In this document: positions 56,777 to 64,000 of the stretch, piece after piece
How positions within the stretch are numbered: the stretch's first letter is position 1
How the letters are laid out: each line of letters begins with the position of its first letter
Notes under the pieces: model-generated
What the model was told of the DNA's origin: nothing
Seen by the model: only the letters and a program-made list of their open reading frames with translations
Database searches by the model: none
Source of the DNA: Coenobita brevimanus
Lineage: Eukaryota; Arthropoda; Malacostraca; Decapoda; Coenobitidae
DNA length: 64,000 nucleotides
Assembly: GCA_032717465.1 (NCBI GenBank)
Contig: CM064683.1
Span: 42,397,018 to 42,461,017 of the forward strand
Direction: 5' to 3'
Program-made: the position numbers and the translations under genes

Positions 56777-56857
56777 ATAGCTCTGTGACATAATATTGGT
56801 AACTTTAGCCACATACACAGTGCTTACTCCTATCTACTTAACTATAATCAGTAATCA

Positions 56858-57900
56858 TGGCCCTAATTAGTGATAGTGATGTGATAGTGATTTTTGGAAT
56901 CCAAGCCTTCCCCAACCAGAGTGAAAACACTCAAAAACATGAGCTCATATTGCCTGCCCAGGCCTTACAGTTGAGATTTTCTGCCTCAGTCACTAAGACT
57001 GTTACTTGATCGAATATTTGACACCATGTTTGAGCAAAGTGAGTCCTCCATAGCTAGTTCAAAGCCATCTGATACTGCACAAGGTGTTGACCCTGAGATT
57101 TTGGCGTCGGAGATACCTGGCCCCAGTGATTTTTCTGCTCATGATGCTGGTGACAAAGTGCAACTTGAGCTAGCCAGAATTAAGCTGAGGGAACTAGAAG
57201 TGCAAGCCATAATAAGAGAACAAGAATGGAATGCTAAAATGAGAGAAACAGAATCGAATGCTCAGATGAGTGTTATAATTACAAGCTCAAGTGAGACAAA
57301 AAGAAATGGATCATGAAATCACACTGGAGTACTCTGATAGTCCACCTCTAGCTAGCAGTAGTTCAACTGCCAGGGAATATTTTGATGTTGCTAGGAACAT
57401 TAAGCTAGTACCTCCCTTTAATGAGCAAGACGTCACTAAAGTACTTCCGTATGTTTGAAAAGGTGGCAGGTCGTCTCTCGTGGCCAAAAGGCTGCACTGC
57501 TGCAGAGTATTTTGAAAGAAAAGGCTCAAAGGCTTATATTTCATTATCAGTTGATCAAGTGCTAACTATGATTGTTTAAAAGAGGCCATTCTAAAAGCAT
57601 ATGAACTCGTGCCAGAGGCATATAGGCTTAAATTTAGATCTACCTTTAAACAGAAAAATCAGACTCATGTGGAATATGTTTAAGTACTCACAGACTTATT
57701 TGATCAATGGTTACATTCGAGGAAAGTTGATGATTAAACTGAGAGAATTAATGATCTTGGAATACTTCGCTGGTAACATAGATAGGGATGTTGCTACACA
57801 CCTAATAGAGAAAGATTTAGATACCCTAGCTGAGGCTGCTGTTGTAGCAGATAATATAGTATAATTCATTAACATGAACGTAAGCCTCAGTCATTTTTAA
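56858..57900 (+). pseudogene. gag of the Gmr1-like element (frameshifted)
   Basis: Structural protein region. The clearest open stretch starts at the Met at 57026 (MFEQSESSIAS, then a charged helical segment with ELARIKLRELEVQ). It continues in another frame through LVPPFNEQDV, the start of a SCAN-like gag core common in this type of Ty3/gypsy element, then AYELVPEAYR around 57600-57630 and a further open stretch to 57861. At least three shifts or stops break it. A decayed zinc knuckle follows at about 58053-58110 (CQYSQKTGHLEDCC), in which one of the expected cysteines appears replaced by Ser. An intact gag is not present. Confidence 0.7.
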
Positions 57901-58330
57901 GGGTAGGAGAGTGAACCACCCAGTTTTTGTGAACCCTTCTGGTAAAGGCAAGTTAATGTCAAGTGACACTAGTGGGAACACTGCAACCCCAGAGCATGTT
58001 AGTTCCACGAAAGTAATTGAGGACAGTGTTGCCAGAGGGTCAAGAAAAAGTGTCAGGTTTTGCCAGTATTCCCAGAAAACGGGCCACTTGGAAGATTGTT
58101 GCTGGAAAAAACGAGGGAAAAGTTCCAATGTGAAACCTACTACAATACTTTGGTAAACTCTTGGGGATCTTGTGACACCAACAGAGAGCAGCCACCCACA
58201 GATATTGTTAGCGGTGGTCAGACACCCCCCCCAGCAGGTGCATATTGTTGATAAGGCCAGGTTGGAGCCGTCAATGGTTGATAGACAGACTCCTGTAGAG
58301 CCACTGTTAGACACTAGTAAGAATTGAGCA

Positions 58331-58790
58331 GTGCAGCCGTCAAGTTCAGGTGAGAGTGGTAATAAGACTTCATCAGAGTGTCCTCCCCCAAGCAGTACAC
58401 AAAGTGACTCCTTCTCAGATCATTTATTTGCTAACTTCATATCTAAGGGGTTAGTTTCACTTGATGGAAAAAGTGGTCAGGAAGTCACTATAGTTAGAGA
58501 CACAGGAGCTTCACAGTCACTAATACTGAAGGGGATTGTTGATGTAGCTGACCCTAATGAATGTGTCTTGTTGCATGGTATAGCTGAGTTTGTATCTGTT
58601 CCCCTAGTTGAGGTGAAGCTCCAGTCAGAGTTAGTTACTGGTTCAGTGCGTGTGGGTGTTGCCTGTACCAGGGGTCAGTTTTCTTTTGGGTAATGACCTG
58701 GCGGGAGAACAAATGAGTGTTGTTCCCTGCGTGTCAAAAACTCCCGTGAGTGAGGATAGGTCTACAGAGTTGTAAGTTGTACGGTATGTC
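58331..58790 (+). pseudogene. Aspartic protease region of the Gmr1-like element
   Basis: An open stretch of 120 residues contains VTIVRDTGASQSLI. The DTGAS core is the active-site motif of retroelement aspartic proteases. Just beyond the stop, in another frame, comes LLGNDLAGEQ, resembling the end of the protease domain. It lies directly between gag and integrase. Frame breaks at both ends argue against activity. Confidence 0.7.
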
Positions 58791-58795
58791 CTAAA

Positions 58796-60202
58796 TTGTT
58801 TCCCGCATGTGTTGTAACTAGAGCTATGATGGCAAAGGTCAGCCGTGAGAATATTGACAGTAATGGCACTGGCAATGCCGACGAAGATTTTGGGCTTGGT
58901 GTTACCTTTCTCGCCCAGTTAAATGACTCAGAGGTTGATGATTATCCCCAGACTGATGTAAATGCAAAGTTAGCTGATATGCAAAGTTCTGATCAAGAGA
59001 TTGCCACCTTAATTGGGTCAGCAGTTAGGGAAGATGAATGTGAGTCTGAATGGACAGAAAGTTATTATATAAGGCCAAACAACGTGTTAATGCGAAGATG
59101 GCGACCTCCTAGTGTTGCTTATGATAACAGGTGGGAGACTGTGCACCAGGTGGTGGTTCCAAGACCCTATAGGCAAAAAATTATGTCCGTTGCTCATGAC
59201 TCTTCTTTAGCAGGTCAGTTGAGGTGAGGAAGACTCTCTCCCGCATCTGCCAGCATTTTTACTGGCCTGGAATCCGTTAAGATGTCTCCCGGTTCTGTAG
59301 GTCATGTCACACCTGTCAGCTAGTCAGTAAGAGCAATAAGCCCATCCCTGTGGGTCCTTTGATTCCTCTACCTGTGTCTGAGGCTCCATTCACTAGAGTC
59401 CTTGTGGAAATTGTTGGCTCTTTGCCTAAGACCCCCTCAGGCCACCAGCACATCCTCACAATGTTAGGCATGGCCACTAGATATCCCAAAGCCATTCCTT
59501 TGAGAAATATTTCAGCTAAATTGGTTGTCAAAGAGATACCAACCTTCTTTACCTGTTTTGGTCCCCCTAAGGAAGTTCAGTCAGATCAAGGTAGTAATAT
59601 TAATTCCAAACTGTTCAGACAAACCCTAAAGGAGTCAGGAATCTCCCAGATCACTTCCTCAGCATATCATCCTCAGAGTCAGGGTGCATTAGAGATGTAT
59701 CACCAAACATTGAAGTGTACAGTATGCTTAAAAAGTTGTGTGGAGATGAAACGGAATGGGACAAGTGTTGCCTTTCCTACTTTTTGCAACCAGAGAGGCA
59801 CCAAGCGAGCCCTTGGGCTACTCCCCCTTTCAGTTAATCTTTGGCCTTGAAGTAAGAGGTCCTCTTAAACTCCTCAAAGAACAATGGGTCAAGGATGATG
59901 ACCAAATTAACTTGCTGGAGTACGTGTCAAAATATAAAGAAAAACTGGCCTATATTATGGAAGTAGCCAGGGCACACTTGGAGTCATCTCAGGAGAAGAT
60001 GAAGAGGTGGTATGACCACTCTAAGAAAGTTAGGTACAGAGTGTTTCACCCAGGCAATCAAGTTCTTGTCTTGCTTCCCATTCATGGTCAGCCTCGGCAG
60101 GCAAATTTTGCAGGCCCTTATGTAGTGGAGAAGAGGGTAGGTGAAGTAAATTATGTCATTATACCCCAGACCGGAGGAAGGAATGAAGATTGTCCCATGT
60201 AA
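58796..60202 (+). pseudogene. Integrase of the Gmr1-like element (upstream of RT)
   Basis: Inserts element cDNA into DNA. Order seen: a linker; a zinc-binding segment (VVVPRPYRQKIMSVAHDSS, then CQHFYWPGIR and CRSCHTCQ in shifted frames, with the second His now Gln); the core from 59350 with LVEIVG, VQSDQGSN and SQGALEMYHQTLK; then GYSPFQLIFGLEV; and a C-terminal GPY module (FAGPYVVEKRVGEVNYVI). The first catalytic Asp of the DDE triad is Glu here, and there are shifts near 59228 and 59760. GPY places it with Ty3/gypsy-type integrases, yet it precedes RT. Almost certainly inactive. Confidence 0.85.
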
Positions 60203-60283
60203 ATATGTTGAAGGAGTACCACAGGCGAGACGTGGACCCCCCTAGAGCTGCATGCGTGGTGTCGGCTGTCGAGTTGGTGGAGG

Positions 60284-61230
60284 ATGAGGGCGGAGGATGA
60301 GGGCTGCCCTTTGACTTTGGACCAGACGACCAGTTGGAGAGAAAACCAGGGTGCCTGGAGTACACTGACTGATAAACTCTCCCAGTTGACTGCAGAGCTG
60401 TCTGTCGAACTTGTTGCCCTTCTCAGGAAGTTCCCTGATGTCTTCCGGGACACTCCAGGATGGACGAAAGTGGCACAGCATGACGTGGATATTGGAGACG
60501 CCAGCCCTGTCAAGCAGTCACACTGCCGGGCTAGTCCTCAGAAGCAGACCATCACTCATGAGGAACTGAACTACATGTTGCAGCAGAGGATAATTGACTC
60601 ATGTCAAAGTGAGTGGTGCACCCTGGTCATAGTGGTTCCAAAAACCTGGTGGATCACATCACATTTGCATTGATTATCGTGAAGTCAACTCCTTTACCAA
60701 GACTGATATTTACCCACTTCCCAGAGTAGATGATTGTGTGAACGCGATAGGCAGTGCTAAGTTTATTACAAAATTAGATTTGATGAAGGGATATTGGCAA
60801 GTCCCACTCACAGAAAGGGCCAGAGAAATTTCCTGTTTTGTGGTCAGTGGCAATTCATATAAATGTAAGGTCATGCCCTATGGTATGAAGAATGCTCCTG
60901 CCACCTTCCAAAGGTTGATCAATGATCTCATCACAGATGTAGAAGGTTGTAAGACTTACATTGATGATGTTATTTTTATTGACACCTGGGAACAACACCT
61001 GAGCCAACTAGATCCCTTGCTGCAGAGACTGTCCTCTGCTAATTTAGCACTTAATTTAACTAAATGTGAATTTGTAAGGGCTCAAGTGTAGTACCTAGGT
61101 TATGTGGTTGGATTAGGCCAAGTGAGTCCACCTGATGTCAAAGTTCAGGCCATAGTCAATTCCACCCAACCCAAAAATAAGAGAGAGTTGCAACGATTCT
61201 TGGGTATGGTAGGGTAATCCAGACGTTTTG
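60284..61230 (+). pseudogene. Reverse transcriptase of the Gmr1-like element
   Basis: Upstream linker LRKFPDVFRDTPGW (about 60420) leads into HDVDIGDASPVKQ, then the RT fingers, IDYREVNSFTKTDIYPLPRV (shifted frame, ~60668-60730). It continues in an open stretch from 60738 with LDLMKGYWQVPLT (motif A), MPYGMKNAPATFQRLIND (motif B) and YIDDVIF (catalytic Asp pair). A TAG at 61089 falls where Y should continue (QV-stop-YLGYVVG). The catalytic aspartates are intact, but the frame is broken at least twice. Confidence 0.88.
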
Positions 61231-62030
61231 TCTTGAACTTCTCTGATCTTGTAGCTCCCCTCACTGATTTGTTAAGAAAAGGAGTCAAGTATGAGTGGAT
61301 GTCAGAATGTGAGGATGCCTATTCTAAAGTCAAAGCAATCCTATCAAGTCACCCAGTGCTTCAAGCTCCAAGTTTTGATAAACCCTTTAAATTAGCTGTT
61401 GATGCCAGTGGCCTAGGGGCTGGTGCAGTTATGCTTCAGGATAATGATCAAGGCTTTGAGATGCCTGTGTGCTATTCTAGCAAAAAATTCAATAAGACCC
61501 AGAGAAATTATTCAACTATTGAGAAAGAACTCCTTGCATTCATACTTGCCCTTCAACACTTTTCTGTTTACGTAGGTCCAGGGTCAGGTGATGTGGTAGT
61601 GTACACTGATCACCACCCTCTGAAATTTTTGTCCCAATTTAAGGACCAAAATCTTAGATTGGTGGCTCAGTCGGTAGAGAGGTGGCCTGCAGTCCTACCG
61701 GACCCAGATTCAAATCCCCGCTGGGGCAGGGAACAGTTTAAGGATTTGAATTTAATAAAAAACAGACTTTACTGATCTACCAGAAGACCCGCCTCATGTC
61801 GTAAAAACACCCCCGCTACTATCAATACACCAGTCATGTATGAGACAGCCCTAGCATGGCCTTGGGAGCAGGCTGTGAAGCCTATGCTCAGAGTTAGACA
61901 TTAAAAAAAAAAAAAACAAAAAAAAAAACAAGATTGACCAGCTGGCCCAATTTTTTCAGGAATATTCCCTTGATGTGCGCCATATAATGGTGTTACTAAT
62001 GTTTTAACAGATTACCTGTCCAGAACTTAA
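61231..62030 (+). pseudogene. RNase H of the Gmr1-like element, interrupted by a SINE
   Basis: Degrades the RNA strand of the replication hybrid. Open from 61233: SDLVAPLTDLLRKG, LAVDASGLGAGAVM (first catalytic Asp), NYSTIEKELLAF (Glu) and VYTDHHPLKFLSQF (second Asp). The SINE at 61662-61930 then interrupts QNLRL. After it the domain resumes (QEYSLDVRHI in one frame) and decays toward the 3' LTR. A purine-rich run (GGTAGGGAGG) just before 62088 is the likely polypurine tract. Confidence 0.85.
61662..61930 (+). mobile_element. tRNA-derived SINE (family A) inside RNase H, with 6-bp TSD
   Basis: Pol III SINE. The head GGCTCAGTCGGTAGAGAGG (A-box region) and GATTCAAATCC (B box) are tRNA-like; the body is shared with the copy at 43158-43533 (ACCCCCGCTA, CACCAGTC, TATGAGACAGCC), and an A-rich tail ends the element. 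AGATTG is duplicated at 61656-61661 and 61931-61936, and removing the SINE rejoins the RNase H reading. Relative to the 43-kb copy the body has an internal deletion. Confidence 0.88.
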
Positions 62031-62087
62031 AATTGAACAGTATCTAGAAATTTCCCCTTAGGAAATTGCTTCTCTCAGGTAGGGAGG

Positions 62088-63058
62088 TGTCACTGATGTC
62101 GTTACTCCAGTAGTGAATTGGTGAAATATAAGTTGAGAAGATAATGTAAGGAGATAAGCGAGCCATCAAGAACGATAAATCTTTTGTGTTATCAGTTTTG
62201 CTGCCTGTGAGGGTATAACCCTATCTTCGCTGTATTACTCAGCGGTCAGTTTTTCTGCTTCTGGGCAGATAACGCTTGTTGCTTTTCCCAGAAATTATGC
62301 AGAGACCCTTTTGTCCTTGACCATAAGTGGGTGTGACTTATAGTGCTGGAGGAGGAAAATGAGAGTACTTGCCAATAGGAGTCTAAAAAATGCTTTCTTG
62401 GCTTTCTTGACGGCATGCTAATGGTTATGTGTGAGATGTGTAAGGCCCCCATTGGTAGCAGGTGCCTCCACTCTTTGTGTATGACTGAAGATTACTCTTA
62501 AGACAGCCTAGTGGCTAGTTAGCCGGGACAGACGGAGTAAGTCTACTTTATAAGCTCGAGAACCATGTGAGAGACACAATTTTTTTTGTCACTTTTTTGG
62601 TCATACATTTTGACACATTTTGTCACCTTTTGTCACGTTACACTTTTTGTCACATTTTGTTGCATTTTTCCACATATTTTCACACATTACTAAATACGTT
62701 ACTTTAATTACAATACACACTGTTTGTGCACCATTTCCCATTTTTGGTTCACTACTCTATTTAACACTAGTGTGTGATTTATATCTGGATTATATCATCG
62801 ACGAGTTCTCCTAGTTCCTCGAGCTCTGTAAGTACGTTGCCTCCACTGATTGTAATCTGGTTAGGTAAGAAATAATTATTTTTATATTTGTATTCTGAGG
62901 CCTGTGTGAATTCCCCTTTCTAAAACGAATCTTGGTTTCTTCTTTGGTGCGTGCATGTTGTAATGTAAAGTAAGTTAGTTTTCTTGTGAGCTTTACCTTA
63001 CCCCTTTTGGTGATTAATTAAGGGTATAGAGTGCACCGTAATATATACCCCCATAGCA
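62088..63058 (+). repeat. 3' LTR (complete, 971 bp)
   Basis: Starts TGTCACTGATG and ends CATAGCA. Its first 255 bp match 52309-52557 and its remainder matches 55848-56755, which shows how the 5' LTR was split. It contains repeated TTTTGTCACATTTTG-like motifs around 62585-62665 and an AT-rich half with candidate promoter and poly(A) sequences. Confidence 0.88.
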
Positions 63059-63350
63059 CCACGCATATGTGGTAGAGATGTGGCTTGGCTAGCTGTCGCT
63101 CTGGCTATGAGACATTCCCTCAACCCACGCATATGTAGTAGAGATATGGCCAGGCTAGCTTTTGCTTTGGCACTGACACATCTCCTCAACCCATGCATCT
63201 GTGACAGTGATGTGGTGAGGCTAGCGTTCTCCCTGACAATGACACATCCCCTTCACCAATGCATATGTTGTAGAGATGAGGACAAGCTTACATTTACTCT
63301 GACACTGACACATCCCTTCACACACATATGTGGTAGGCAACAAAGGAGAA
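63059..63350 (+). repeat. ~66-bp minisatellite, four-plus units
   Basis: Unit core GCATATGTGGTAGAGAT, GGCTAGCTTT, GACACATC, CTCAACCCA. Because the period is close to 66 bp, one frame stays open with a 22-residue repeat (RD-ARLAFALALTHLLNPCIC-like). The open frame is most simply a by-product of a period divisible by three. Confidence 0.75.
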
Positions 63351-63359
63351 ATTGCTGAT

Positions 63360-63723
63360 ATGGATATTAATTTGGAAAGACAAAATTAGCTCTTGAGCTT
63401 CAAGCTTTGTGATCACAGACCATGAACAGACTGCAACAGCCAAACTCAGTGATATCATCTCCACAGTGATTGGACATTAAAATTACAATATACATAATAT
63501 CTAAGCCGCCGCCGAGCTTTTCCAAGTGTGTGTTAGATTGCAGGGATTTTAAGGAGAGAATGTTCGTTGTGCTTGTCGTGCAAGGCAGGACAAAGATAAA
63601 GATGAGTCTGGGGTTTGACTGCAGTTTATTTCTTCAGAAGGAATATCTCACAAGAGCAGTACTGAGGCGAGAGCGGTTTTATGCTTGCTAACTCCACGTG
63701 CTCTGTTGCTGCCTCTCCCCACC

Positions 63724-63762
<39 letters not shown>

Positions 63763-64000
63763 TCTCTCTCTGCTAACCCCTTCTGCCCTGTCTGTCCCAC
63801 TTCCCCTGTATATGACAGGTTGTGTCAAGCGAACGGGCACGTGTGTGTGTAGAACTTTCCAAGCCTGGGGAGTTTCCATCAGGCATCACACTGTGCTGTG
63901 TGTGAAATTCCTAACTACATCATGTGCAGCATTATTTCCTCTAGCCCTCTTGCTTAGGCACACCTTTCTTCTATGCTTTCTATTACATATTAACATTATA
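63360..64000. other. Right end, no gene recognised
   Basis: Non-repetitive apart from a (CT)n run at about 63724-63775. No conserved protein or RNA is recognisable. Short open frames on both strands lack familiar motifs. Confidence 0.6.

Larger units (their letters stand above)
52309..63058 (+). mobile_element. Gmr1-like Ty3/gypsy LTR retrotransposon (nested, decayed)
   Basis: Two ~970-bp LTRs beginning TG(C/T)CACTGA and ending CATA(A/G)CA flank gag, protease, integrase, RT and RNase H homologies, in that order on the plus strand. The proteins are Ty3/gypsy-like (YIDD RT, GPY motif after integrase), but integrase lies upstream of RT. That order is known for the Gmr1 group of Ty3/gypsy elements and for Ty1/copia. 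Flanking bases CCAT (52305-52308) and CCAC (63059-63062) could be a 4-bp target duplication with one change. Every frame carries stops or shifts, so it is not autonomous. Three younger elements sit inside it: a LINE (52558-55847), a 5S-derived SINE (about 56447-56678) and a tRNA-derived SINE (61662-61930). Confidence 0.85.

Noticed and set aside
63080..63358. 92-codon protein-coding gene
   Set aside because: The frame follows a 66-bp minisatellite and has no non-repeat domain.

Overview
This window looks like a repeat-saturated piece of an animal nuclear genome, most likely a decapod crustacean and perhaps a crab. That is an inference from the style of the sequence: very long di-, tri- and tetranucleotide arrays, tRNA-derived SINEs, decayed jockey/CR1-like LINEs, and one intron-rich host gene. 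I see no prokaryotic gene organisation. A run of 100 N at 17983-18082 is an assembly gap.

Layout. 1-6650: almost wall-to-wall microsatellites, GATA/GACA arrays and copies of a dispersed repeat (family B) that ends in trinucleotide tracts. 6650-8030: mostly non-repetitive, with one clean SINE flanked by a 16-bp target duplication. 8030-16630: tandem arrays (about 120-bp units; 18-bp units; a 20-24-bp minisatellite over 1.2 kb) and fragments of LINE 3' ends, some in inverted orientation. 16590-17982: a decayed LINE reverse transcriptase with a C-terminal zinc-finger region that has expanded in tandem. 18083-31370: no host gene that I can support. It holds an imperfect palindrome, a ~185-bp satellite, a decayed LINE split by a TTAA-flanked (piggyBac-type) MITE, a second TTAA MITE candidate, a broken unknown-family ORF interrupted by a SINE, and LINE scraps.

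31515-50045 (minus strand): the one host gene I can reconstruct. It is a six-exon short-chain dehydrogenase/reductase of 258 codons whose motifs, length and C-terminal signature match HSD17B8 (the NAD-dependent 3-oxoacyl/3-hydroxyacyl reductase subunit that works with CBR4 in mitochondrial fatty-acid synthesis). All five introns have GT-AG ends and consistent phases. The 9.5-kb last intron holds a Penelope-like GIY-YIG fragment, a LINE 3' end and other debris.

52309-63058 (plus strand): an LTR retrotransposon with ~971-bp LTRs and Ty3/gypsy-type proteins but the order gag-protease-integrase-RT-RNase H, as described for the Gmr1 group. It is decayed by frameshifts and nested with other elements: it sits in a ~66-bp minisatellite; a 3.3-kb LINE and a 5S-rRNA-derived SINE lie in its 5' LTR, and a tRNA-derived SINE lies in its RNase H region. 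This nest gives a readable insertion history and is the most interesting structure in the window.
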